From Methylomagnum ishizawai (GTDB lineage Bacteria > Pseudomonadota > Gammaproteobacteria > Methylococcales > Methylococcaceae): a DNA stretch of 35,000 nucleotides. A model generated the notes under the pieces. That model saw only the letters and a program-made list of their open reading frames with translations. It made no database searches and had not been told where the DNA came from. Made by a program: the position numbers and the translations under genes. Shown here piece by piece: positions 26,834 to 34,482 of this stretch. The stretch spans positions 1-35,000 of the forward strand of contig NZ_FXAM01000004.1 of NCBI RefSeq assembly GCF_900155475.1. Direction: 5' to 3'. The number at the start of each line of letters is the position of its first letter. The stretch's first letter is position 1.

Positions 26834-26863
26834 CCACGTCCGATGGACAATGGTTGTTGAGTG

Positions 26864-27286
26864 TCAGGGGATGAATTTAACGCGGCCCCGGCTGACGCGC
26901 GCTTCATCGCCCGCGTACCAAGTGCCGGTGCCTTCGGAGTCGCGGACGAACGTCAGGCTGCTCCCATCCGGAGCCACGAAAATATGGTTGTGGTCGCCGC
27001 TGCTATAGGTGATCTCGCCGGTGCAGTCGCTATCGATGGTGTAGGTGGACGTGACCTGCACCTGATGGCCGTCGCTATCGGTCTCTTTGACGGCACCCTT
27101 GCCCATGCCGTCGAAAGTTTCCATGCCCGCCGCGGCGTAAGGCACGCCGCCCTCCTGGCCGGCCAAATGGTAGACATACGTGCCTTTGAGCGCTTTCTGC
27201 GTACACACGACATCGGCGGCGAAAGCATCGACACAAATCAGCGATCCCACAGCGCAGGCGAATGCTAAGGCGTTTCTTCTTATCAC
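26864..27286 (-). CDS. Small secreted protein, family unknown
   Basis: GTG at 27286, preceded by AGAGGA, gives a 140-residue protein with a clear signal peptide (IRRNALAFACAVGSLICVDAFA, cleavage near AFA-AD). The mature part has two cysteines (VVCTQ and DSDCTG) likely forming a disulfide, and alternating strands: KGTYVYHLAGQ, GMETFDGMGKGAVKETDSDG, YTIDSDCTGEITY, LTFVRDSEGTGTWYAGDEAR. The repeat of beta strands with Gly turns suggests a small beta barrel. The layout resembles many uncharacterised exported proteins. Confidence 0.65.
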   Translation of the reverse strand: MIRRNALAFACAVGSLICVDAFAADVVCTQKALKGTYVYHLAGQEGGVPYAAAGMETFDGMGKGAVKETDSDGHQVQVTSTYTIDSDCTGEITYSSGDHNHIFVAPDGSSLTFVRDSEGTGTWYAGDEARVSRGRVKFIP

Positions 27287-27652
27287 AACGATTTCCTCTT
27301 GAAAGTCAAAAATCCAAGCTCCGGGCCACCAGGTCGCCCCGGTCTTCATCTTTCCAAAACCTGCATCCATCTGTCTATCAGATAGTTTCAGTTTTTTTCA
27401 ATGTAGTTCACTTTTTAATTTGTGCAATGGATCGCGATAAATTCCGGCTGGCTCAGGAAACCGCCGCGTCCGGGCCTTAACGCCGGACGGCGGTGGGCGC
27501 GGCGAGAGCGCGTCGGAACCCTCACAGATATAAATGATAAGGAAGGTTATCTTGGGTAATAGCTACCGTCCATCCCGCCTGGAGCGATGGACTGGGCTGG
27601 GAGTGCCGCTTTGGGCATACTGCGCCCATCGTCCACCGTCCCGAGGATATCC
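27287..27652. other. Intergenic region upstream of kfrA-like gene
   Basis: I see no gene. The half nearest the secreted protein gene is A+T-rich (27370-27420). The inverted repeat GATAA-GGAAGG-TTATC at 27536-27551 is a candidate KfrA operator; KfrA proteins repress their own promoters. Confidence 0.35.
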
Positions 27653-28609
27653 ATGGCCCGCCGCCGCCTGACCACCCTGCCCGAACGCCGTCCGCCCACC
27701 TTCGACCTGGCCCGCGACGCCTGCGAAGCCCTGTTCCGCGAAACCGGACTCACCCCCGGCACCGACGCCGTGGTCGAGCGCATCGGCGTCAACAACCGCC
27801 CGCTGGTCCGCAAGGCCATCGAGGCTTGGCTGTTGGACCTGCCCGCCCGCCTCTACCGGCGCGAGGACTTGCCCGACATACCGCCCGAACTGGCCGGGCA
27901 ATTCCGGGGCTTGTGGGAAGCGGCGGTGCAAGCGGCGGACCAGCGCTTCGCCGGGGAACGGGCCGGGCTCCAGACCGAACTCGACGCCCGCGCCGCCGGA
28001 TTGACCGAAGCCCAGGCCGCCCAGGCCGGGGCCGAGGCCCAGGCCGAAGCCGCCCGCGTCGAACTGGCCGGACAACAAGCCACCGCCGCCGCGTTGGAAG
28101 CGGAATTGGCCGGGGAACGCGAGACGGTCCGGGCCACCACCGCCCTGTTGCGCCAGGCCGAGGCCGAGGCGGCGCGGCGGGCGGCCCTGTTGGAGACCGA
28201 GCGCGGCCACGCCGCCGAGCGCATCGCCTTCCTGGAGGAGCGCATCGACAAGGACAACGCCTGGTATCTGCAACGCATCGCCGAGGAACGCGCCGACGCC
28301 CGCCAGGAAGCCGCCCGCGAATTGGCCCGCCGCGACGAGGAACTGGGGAGGTTGCGCCTGGATGCCGCCCGCCGCGATACCGAACTGCGGGCCTTGCGCG
28401 AGGAACTGGCGGGGCTGAAGGGCCGGGGCGAGGCGCAGGCGCAAGCGCTCGTCGCCGCCCAGGCCGCCTTGGAGGAAAAAACCGCCGCCCTCGCCACCCT
28501 GGCCGGGGAGGCGGCGGCCTTGCGGAGCGCCCAGGAAACGGCACCGGACGCCCCGCGCCATGCCGCCAAGCCGATCCCCAAGCGGGGCTGGGCCAAGCAG
28601 CGGCGGTGA
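27653..28609 (+). CDS. KfrA-like DNA-binding coiled-coil protein
   Basis: The 318-residue protein starts with a KfrA N-terminal DNA-binding domain (about 14-90: FDLARDACEALFRETGLTPGTDAVVERIGVNNRPLVRKAIEAWLLDL). A long Ala/Glu/Arg coiled coil follows to about residue 295. A basic tail ends it (AAKPIPKRGWAKQRR). KfrA proteins of IncP-type plasmids are self-repressing, rod-like nucleoid proteins that aid plasmid stability. GAGG precedes the ATG. Its presence supports a plasmid origin of the region. Confidence 0.82.
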   Translation: MARRRLTTLPERRPPTFDLARDACEALFRETGLTPGTDAVVERIGVNNRPLVRKAIEAWLLDLPARLYRREDLPDIPPELAGQFRGLWEAAVQAADQRFAGERAGLQTELDARAAGLTEAQAAQAGAEAQAEAARVELAGQQATAAALEAELAGERETVRATTALLRQAEAEAARRAALLETERGHAAERIAFLEERIDKDNAWYLQRIAEERADARQEAARELARRDEELGRLRLDAARRDTELRALREELAGLKGRGEAQAQALVAAQAALEEKTAALATLAGEAAALRSAQETAPDAPRHAAKPIPKRGWAKQRR

Positions 28610-28614
28610 GGGGC

Positions 28615-29121
28615 TTAGAGCCCGGCCAGGACCGCCTCGGCGCTGGAGACCTCGAACTTGCCGGGTTCCTCCACGGCGATGTGGCCGACCACGCCGTCGT
28701 CCACCACCATGGCGAAGCGCTGGCAGCGCACGCCCATGCCCTTGGCGGTGAGGTCGAGTTCCAGGCCCAGCTTGCGGGTGTACTCGGCGCTGCCATCGGC
28801 CAACATGCGGACCTTGCCGTCCACCCCGAGTTGCTGGCCCCAGGCCCCCATCACAAAGCCGTCGTTGACGGCCACGCACCAGATTTCATCGACGCCCTTG
28901 GCCTTGAGCTCGTCGTAATGGGCGAGGTAGCCGGGGACGTGCTGGGCCGAGCAGGTCGGGGTGAAGGCGCCGGGCAGGCCGAAGACCACGATCTTCTTGC
29001 CCTGGGCCAGCTCGGCGACCTGGAGCGGTTGGGGTTTCAGGGGGCAGCCGGTGCCGGTGTCGAAGCCGGTGGATTCGCTGAGCGTGCCCTCGGGCAGGCG
29101 TTCGCCAACTTGGATGGTCAT
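28615..29121 (-). CDS. Peroxiredoxin, Prx5 family
   Basis: The 168-residue protein carries the Prx5 active site PGAFTPTCS (50-58) with the peroxidatic Cys57, and GMGVRCQRFAMVVDDGVV, which includes the conserved Arg. It reduces peroxides using glutathione or a thioredoxin-like donor. GGAGGGA precedes the ATG. It is convergent to the kfrA-like gene, with only 5 bases between stops. Confidence 0.92.
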   Translation of the reverse strand: MTIQVGERLPEGTLSESTGFDTGTGCPLKPQPLQVAELAQGKKIVVFGLPGAFTPTCSAQHVPGYLAHYDELKAKGVDEIWCVAVNDGFVMGAWGQQLGVDGKVRMLADGSAEYTRKLGLELDLTAKGMGVRCQRFAMVVDDGVVGHIAVEEPGKFEVSSAEAVLAGL

Positions 29122-29491
29122 GGGATTCCCTCCTCGGTGTTGGGGGTTGGAAAGGCGGCAGCATGACCCAGGCCGGGCGCGAAGTCAAAGCGGGCCGCGC
29201 CTGAAACCCTTGTAATATCAGGGGTTTGGGCGCGGAATAGCCCATGCCGCATGGGGGTTTTCAAGCGACGGAAGACGGTGTCGGCGGGCTTGCTCCCTCT
29301 CGGGCGTTGGCATGCCCTCACCGTCCCGGCCGCCATCGACCACCCCGGATATACCAGCTTTCCGCATCCGCCGCCCCCGGTGGCGATCCGCCATTGAGCC
29401 GGGTCCGGCCGCCGGCCTATCCTGCCCCGCTCCAATCCACCCCCCGCGCCGGGCACCGCCCGGAACCGGGGAAAACCCCATTCGACAGTCT
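29122..29491. other. Divergent intergenic region between peroxiredoxin and glycosyltransferase genes
   Basis: No gene is recognised in this 370-bp stretch. It should hold the two divergent promoters; no OxyR-like or other operator is clear. Confidence 0.3.
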
Positions 29492-30310
29492 ATGAACGCT
29501 GCAACAAACCTCTCGATCTGCGCCGTGCTGGCGGTACGCAATGAACTCCCCTACCTGCGGGTGTTGCTGCCCTTCCTGGCGGCGCAGGGCATCGAGGTCG
29601 CCATCCTCGACAACGGCTCGACCGATGGCAGCCAAGCCCTCTACGCCGCCTACGCGGGCGATCCGGTGATCTCGGTCGGAACCCTCCCCTATCGCGGGTA
29701 TTTCTCGCTGTCGGAGCAACTGGCGGCGAAACGGGCCTTGCTGGCCACGCTCCACCACGATTGGCGGGTCCACCACGACGCCGACGAGATCATGGAGCAT
29801 CGCGGACCCGGCCAGACCCTGCGCGACGCCATCGAGGAAGCCGACGCCCAGGGCTACAACGCGCTCAACTTCGAGGAGTTCGTGTTCCTGCCGGACGCGG
29901 GGACCGACCTGTCGGGGATGGATTATTACCGGACCGCCCTCCGCTACTACTTCCTGGAACCCCGCAAAGGGAAACCCCGGCTCAACCGCGCTTGGAAGCG
30001 CGGCCTGGAAGCGGCCAATCTGGCGACGGGGGGGCATCGGCTGGAAGGGGGGGATGTGGCGCTCTCTCCGGCCAACCACATCCTCCGCCACTACATCGTC
30101 CTCGGCGAGGACCACGCCCGGCGCAAATACGTCAACCGGGTTTTCGACGCCCAGGAGGTGCGGCGCGGCTGGCATGGGAAGCGGATGAACATCCCCGCCG
30201 ACCGGCTGGCCTTGCCAGAATCGGGCGAGTGGCTGTTCCGGCTGGAACGGTTCGATTCCAAGGATTTCCGCAGGGACCGGCCCGCCACCGACAATTTCTG
30301 GCACTGGTAG
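29492..30310 (+). CDS. Glycosyltransferase family 2-like protein
   Basis: The 272-residue protein has a GT-A nucleotide-sugar fold: SICAVLAVRNELPYLRVLLPFLAAQGI, DNGSTDGS (40-47) and the metal motif HDADE (95-99). The middle part (NFEEFVFLPDAG, YYFLEPRKGKPRLNRAWKRG) and GDVALSPANHILRHYIV resemble the GT2/GT92-type family sometimes annotated as glycosyltransferase of unknown acceptor. No membrane segment is seen. The donor and acceptor cannot be told. Confidence 0.8.
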   Translation: MNAATNLSICAVLAVRNELPYLRVLLPFLAAQGIEVAILDNGSTDGSQALYAAYAGDPVISVGTLPYRGYFSLSEQLAAKRALLATLHHDWRVHHDADEIMEHRGPGQTLRDAIEEADAQGYNALNFEEFVFLPDAGTDLSGMDYYRTALRYYFLEPRKGKPRLNRAWKRGLEAANLATGGHRLEGGDVALSPANHILRHYIVLGEDHARRKYVNRVFDAQEVRRGWHGKRMNIPADRLALPESGEWLFRLERFDSKDFRRDRPATDNFWHW

Positions 30311-30375
30311 CCCGGTTCCGGGCCACGCTTGCCGCTTCGGGCGGCGCGGGCATAGGATTCCCGCCGGACATGAAA

Positions 30376-30412
30376 AAGGGCGCTGAACCCCGCCAAGAGT
30401 CACGCCCTTCTT
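30376..30412 (+). terminator. Hairpin terminator before replicon 4 rep gene
   Basis: AAGGGCG (30376-30382) and CGCCCTT (30403-30409) pair across a 20-base loop and are followed by CTTT. It ends the glycosyltransferase transcript before the replication gene. Confidence 0.55.
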
Positions 30413-30486
30413 TGTGATGCGAAAAAACCAAGCCCACCCGTGGGAGGCCCGATTCATGCCCGCCACCCGCGAAGGAGTACCAAGCA

Positions 30487-31629
30487 ATGGCCGATGATAC
30501 CCCAAAATCCACCCCCGACCACAACCCCGAGTTGCCGCCCCAGTCCGCCGAGGAAAAAGCCGTCGCCGAGTTCCTGGAACGCCAACTGGAAGCGGAAATG
30601 CCCAACATGGCCCCCGAGATGCGGCGCCAACTCGCCCGCATGGGCGCGGCCATCCAGCGGCGCGACGCCGAGCGGGAAGCCTCCCGCGGGGCCGCGCCCG
30701 AACCCAAGGCGGCGGTCCAGGAGCCGCCCCCGCCGGCCCTGGCGGAAGTCCTGCGCTTCCTGCTCCCGTTCGGCGAGGACACCCGGCCCATCTCCAACGT
30801 CATGGCCCGGTGCGCCCTGTTCGCGCCGGTGAAGGAACGGCGGCGCTTCGACGATTACACCGTGGTGGGCCGGGTCGAGGGTTGTTTGATCGAATGGAAG
30901 GGCGAGCAACTCAACCAGGACGATCACGACACCTTCATGCAGTTGGTGCAGATGGCCCGGCACCAACCGCTGGGGACCGATGTCGTGCAGCCGGTGAACG
31001 CCATCCTGCGCGGCTTGGGCCGGCATACCCGGCAGGAGCAGCGGCGGCAGTTGTTCGAGCAGTGCGACCGCCTCATGTCGGGGGTGTTCAGGATCACGCC
31101 GGACGGCAAAGCCTCCTACGCCGGACACTTGCTGGCGGACATCGTGACGCCCCAGAACCAGCGGACCGAACCGCAGCACCGGCGTTTCCTCTCCTACCAA
31201 CTCAATGTCAAGCTCGCGCCGTTCTACGCCGACGACGCCTTCACCCTGATCGACTGGGGCGAGCGCCTCAAGATCAAGGGGCGCGGCTCCGAACTCGCCA
31301 AATGGCTGCACTTGTGGATTTCCAGCCATGCCGAGCAGTATCCGCACAAGGTGGAGACCATCCGCAGGCTATGCGGGAGCCAGGTGAAAGACCTTAAACA
31401 CTTCCGGGAGAAACTTCGGCAAGCCCTCGACCTGCTCAAAGACGCCGGGGTCATCACCTCCTGGGCTATCGACGCCGCCGATCTCGTGCATATCGACCGG
31501 ATGCCCAGCACGACGCAGCTTGAGCACATCGCCAAGAAGGCGGCAAAGGAAGATCGGCGGCGCAAAACCATGACCCATATCTCCGACCTCCTTCCCCGTC
31601 CGCCCAAGCCTAAGGGTAAGAAGGGGTAG
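30487..31629 (+). CDS. TrfA-like plasmid replication initiator (second type)
   Basis: The 380-residue protein has the TrfA plan: an acidic, Pro-rich N-terminal 85 residues, LRFLLPFGEDTRPISNVMARCALF, LIEWKGEQLNQDDHDTFMQLVQMAR and the C-terminal winged helix WLHLWISSHAEQYPHKVETIRRLCGS...LDLLKDAGVITSW. It differs widely from the trfA at 17588-18502 and has a basic tail (PPKPKGKKG). AAGGAG before the ATG fixes the start. Its stop codon abuts the first of 13 iterons, so origin and gene are fused. Confidence 0.85.
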   Translation: MADDTPKSTPDHNPELPPQSAEEKAVAEFLERQLEAEMPNMAPEMRRQLARMGAAIQRRDAEREASRGAAPEPKAAVQEPPPPALAEVLRFLLPFGEDTRPISNVMARCALFAPVKERRRFDDYTVVGRVEGCLIEWKGEQLNQDDHDTFMQLVQMARHQPLGTDVVQPVNAILRGLGRHTRQEQRRQLFEQCDRLMSGVFRITPDGKASYAGHLLADIVTPQNQRTEPQHRRFLSYQLNVKLAPFYADDAFTLIDWGERLKIKGRGSELAKWLHLWISSHAEQYPHKVETIRRLCGSQVKDLKHFREKLRQALDLLKDAGVITSWAIDAADLVHIDRMPSTTQLEHIAKKAAKEDRRRKTMTHISDLLPRPPKPKGKKG

Positions 31630-31930
31630 CGCGGCTTTTCGGCCACCGGAGCGCGGCTTTTCGGCCACCGGAGCGCGGCTTTTCGGCCACCGGAGCGCGG
31701 CTTTTCGGCCACCGGAGCACGGCTTTTCGGCGACCGAGCGCGGCTTTTCGGCGACCGAGCGCGGCTTTTCGGCGACCGGAGCGCGGCTTTTCGGCGACCG
31801 GAGCGCGGCTTTTCGGCGACCGGAGCGCGGCTTTTCGGCGACCGGAGCGCGGCTTTTCGGCGACCGGAGCGCGGCTTTTCGGCGACCGGAGCGCGGCTTT
31901 TCGGCGACCGGAGCGCGGCGAAAAGCCGAG
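31628..31930 (+). repeat. Origin iterons of replicon 4 (13 copies) with terminal inverted copy
   Basis: Thirteen direct copies with core CGGCTTTTCGG follow the rep stop codon, mostly at 22-bp period (two at 21). The first four copies read GGCCACCG and the rest GGCGACCG, so the array falls into two sequence types. It ends in an inverted half (CGGCGAAAAGCCG at 31917-31929). No spacer lies between repeats. Confidence 0.93.
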
Positions 31931-31931
31931 A

Positions 31932-32001
31932 TAACTAATTGATTTAGTTAGTAAATTTAAAAAGACGCGCCGCCTTAAATCCTTTTAAATCTTTTTAAAC
32001 C
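31932..32001. other. A+T-rich unwinding region of replicon 4
   Basis: A palindrome TAACTAA-TTGAT-TTAGTTA (31932-31950) is followed by tandem CTTAAAT, CTTTTAAAT, CTTTTTAAA repeats (31972-32001). This is the only A+T-rich stretch near these iterons. No consensus DnaA box is seen. Confidence 0.55.
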
Positions 32002-32093
32002 GTTTTCGAATCGGCGCGGATGCGGAAATCGCGTCGAAATCGAACCGGACCGCCGGGCCGCATCTTGGCTATCCTCTGCCGATTACAACCGCG

Positions 32094-33806
32094 ATGGCCC
32101 CGACCATGACACTCGACCCCACCGACCGCGCCCTGCTCCGGGGCTGGCTCCAAGGCTTGCCCTGGCTGGTCCTCTCCGACGTGTACCAACCCGACCAACT
32201 GCCCTCGGCAACCAAGGCCCACACCGAAACCCTGGTCGAAGCCCTGGTGGCGCGGGCGCGGCGCTCGGGCCGGGACGACCTCGCGGACCGCCTCGCGGGC
32301 GGACCGCTGGTCTCCGAGCGCTGGCAAGCCCAGGCCGACGCCGCGATAGACGCCATCCTCGAATTACCCGAACCGCGCCCCGCCCCATCCGATCCGGTGG
32401 CCCGCTGGTTTCCGGGACGCATCGAAGCGCCCTTGGCGCGGGCCGGCATCGCCACCCTGGCCGACATCGCCCAAGCCGCCGAACTGGACGGCTGGTGGCG
32501 GACCGTCCCCCGCATCGGCGAGGACGGCGCGGAAATCCTCCGCCAATTCTTCGCCCAAAGCCCCGAACTCGGCCCCCTGCCCGAGATCGTGGTCGAACCG
32601 CCGCCCGCCCCCGAGCGCCCACCCCGCACCGACGTGGCCCCGCTCGAATACTTCCGCGCCCCGGAACTGCTCTCCGGTCGCGACCGCACCAACCGCCAAC
32701 CCCCCGAACGCCAGCGCATCCAGGCCGACACCGACGCCGAGGCGGTCGGCTGCTGGCTGGCGCAATGGCCCGAGGACAGCGCCACCCGCCGCGCCTACCG
32801 CAAGGAGGCCGAGCGCTTCCTGTTATGGAGCCTCTTGGAACGCGGCAAGCCGCTGTCCGGGTTGGGCGTGGATGACGCCATCGCCTACCGCCAGTTCGTC
32901 CGCGATCCGCAGCCACGGGAACGCTGGGTCGGCCCGCTGGCGGCCCGCCGTTCGCCCGGCTGGAAACCGTTCCAGGACGGCCTGTCCGAACGCAGCGCCC
33001 AATTCGCCGAGACCGTGCTGCGGAGCCTGTGCCAATGGTTGGTGGAGGTGGGATATCTGGCCTGGAGCCCGTTCGGGGGATTGCGCCGCGCCCGCCGCTC
33101 GGAAGAAGGCATGGCCGTGGGCCGGGCGCTGTCGGAACGGGAATGGCGCTGGGTGATGGATTACTGCGCCGGGAAGCTGGCCGAGCCGGGGACGGACACG
33201 GCCTATTACCGCCACGCCCGTTTCGCGCTGCGCTTCGGCTACGCCACCGGGCTGAGGATCAGCAACCTCGCCGCCGCCACCCTGGGCGACCTGGAACGCC
33301 GCGAGGGCCGCGACGGGGCCAAATGGTGGCTCCACTGCCGGGTGAAGGGCGACAAGCCCCACAGGGTGCCGGTGACGGCCCTGCTGGGGGAATTGCGCGA
33401 GTACCTAGGGTTCCGTGGCTACGACGCGCCCCTGGAAGCCCTGGACCCCGATATCCCCCTGATCGGCAAGCGCCGCCGCACCCGCACCGGGCGCAAAACC
33501 TACCGCGAAGTGGCCTATAGCCCGGCGGGTTTGCACGACCTATTCCGTTCGCTGTTCGGGGAGGCGGGCGCGGCGCTGGAATCCACCGACCCGGTGGCGG
33601 CGGCGCGGCTGCGGGCCTCGACCGCCCATGTGCTGCGCCACACCCACGCCACCCACGCCCTGGAGCGCGGCGTGCCCATCACCGTGGCCCAGCGCAACCT
33701 GGGCCATGCCAGCCTCGCCGTCACCAGCCGCTACCTGACGGTGGACGACGACCGCCACCACGAGGAAATCGGCAAATTGCTGGACCCCGGCGCGGAACCG
33801 GCCTGA
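32094..33806 (+). CDS. Large tyrosine recombinase/phage integrase
   Basis: The 570-residue protein has an N-terminal domain of about 200 residues like the DUF3701-type extension of some proteobacterial integrases. A SAM-like arm-binding part follows (about 215-345). The catalytic domain carries R388 (TGLRIS), H512 and R515 (HVLRH), H538 (NLGHAS) and Y547 (TSRYL). All residues for strand exchange are present. It may integrate or resolve this element, for example by multimer resolution. ATG at 32094 has another in-frame ATG four codons later. Confidence 0.88.
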   Translation: MAPTMTLDPTDRALLRGWLQGLPWLVLSDVYQPDQLPSATKAHTETLVEALVARARRSGRDDLADRLAGGPLVSERWQAQADAAIDAILELPEPRPAPSDPVARWFPGRIEAPLARAGIATLADIAQAAELDGWWRTVPRIGEDGAEILRQFFAQSPELGPLPEIVVEPPPAPERPPRTDVAPLEYFRAPELLSGRDRTNRQPPERQRIQADTDAEAVGCWLAQWPEDSATRRAYRKEAERFLLWSLLERGKPLSGLGVDDAIAYRQFVRDPQPRERWVGPLAARRSPGWKPFQDGLSERSAQFAETVLRSLCQWLVEVGYLAWSPFGGLRRARRSEEGMAVGRALSEREWRWVMDYCAGKLAEPGTDTAYYRHARFALRFGYATGLRISNLAAATLGDLERREGRDGAKWWLHCRVKGDKPHRVPVTALLGELREYLGFRGYDAPLEALDPDIPLIGKRRRTRTGRKTYREVAYSPAGLHDLFRSLFGEAGAALESTDPVAAARLRASTAHVLRHTHATHALERGVPITVAQRNLGHASLAVTSRYLTVDDDRHHEEIGKLLDPGAEPA

Positions 33807-33886
33807 CCGTCACGGAGTGGTCAAATTCTTCGCAAAGGCCAGGAAGCTCTGGAAAACCGGGGGTTCCAGGCCATCGAGCCACAGAC

Positions 33887-33909
33887 TTATCCACAGAAAA
33901 TGTGGATAA
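33887..33909. other. Inverted pair of DnaA boxes
   Basis: TTATCCACA (33887-33895) and TGTGGATAA (33901-33909) form a perfect palindrome around GAAAA. It lies between the recombinase and the RepL-like gene, and may belong to the fifth replicon or to a lost one. Confidence 0.65.
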
Positions 33910-34027
33910 CCGCTTCTAAATATGCGAGCGATTGGTTGTAGCAATGCCGCCTCGACCCGCAAGCGCGGTCCAGGTATTCCGCCTGTTCCGGCGTGGGCCT
34001 GAGTTCGATCTTGTGGGCGAGGAGCAT
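33887..34027 (-). pseudogene. N-terminal relic of an IS200/IS605 tnpB
   Basis: The 46-codon frame encodes MLLAHKIELRPTPEQAEYLD followed by RACGSRRHCYNQSLAYLEA. This is the start of TnpB/OrfB helix-turn-helix domains (HKIxLxPTPEQ...ACGxxRxxYN). Full TnpB is about 400 residues, so more than 85% is missing. The frame stops within the DnaA-box palindrome, and no tnpA, right end or RuvC motifs are seen nearby. Confidence 0.7.
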
Positions 34028-34049
34028 GGCAGGGTGCGTGCCTACGGTC

Positions 34050-34211
34050 CTAGGCCACGACGCGGGGATCGGCCGCGCACTGGTTGGCGAGCCAAACCCC
34101 GGCCAGGATCAGCGGGGCCAGGATCAGGCTGCCCAGCATGACCAGGGCGGTGCTGGCGGCGGCGACCACGTTGAGGGCGAAGGGGGCGATTTGCTTGAGG
34201 AAATTGGACAT
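34050..34211 (-). CDS. 53-aa membrane protein
   Basis: The product MSNFLKQIAPFALNVVAAAS... has two hydrophobic stretches (about 9-24 and 25-43). No family is recognised and the ribosome site is weak. It is oriented like the tnpB relic. Confidence 0.4.
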   Translation of the reverse strand: MSNFLKQIAPFALNVVAAASTALVMLGSLILAPLILAGVWLANQCAADPRVVA

Positions 34212-34333
34212 GGCGGGTTCTCGGGGGAGGATGGAGGGAACGGGGATTTTAGCCGTTCCGTGGCGCTCCGGTCCCGCCCGGTCCGCGCTCCGGTCCACCG
34301 CCGCAGCCTAGAAGAGATAAGAAGAGCAACGAA

Positions 34334-34440
34334 ACCGGACCCCGCAGCAACGCTGGAAACCCGGTCTCTATTCCTGCAACCCGAAGTCTCGGGTCCGGTG
34401 ACTATGAGTCTCGTTTTTTAGTTGAATTATGAGCCTTTTT
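34334..34440. promoter_or_regulatory. Leader/operator region upstream of RepL-like gene
   Basis: ACCGGACCC (34334-34342) and GGGTCCGGT (34391-34399) form a 9-bp stem. Inside it, AACCCG and GTCTC motifs repeat. ATGAGTC and GACTCAT lie at about 34404 and 34440. The stem could be an antisense or attenuation control of rep, but no function is shown. Confidence 0.35.
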
Positions 34441-34482
34441 GACTCATCATTCCGGCCTTGAAATCTCTAAAACAGGTTGGAT

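Noticed and set aside
27530-27557. Possible second dif-like site (ATAA-GGAAGG-TTAT)
   Set aside because: Only the inner four bases of each arm fit; the outer parts match Xer half-sites poorly. More likely a KfrA operator.
31628-31911. Tandem repeat that could be a coding repeat or microsatellite
   Set aside because: It starts at the rep stop codon with 22-bp period and is followed by an A+T-rich unwinding region, so an iteron origin explains it better.
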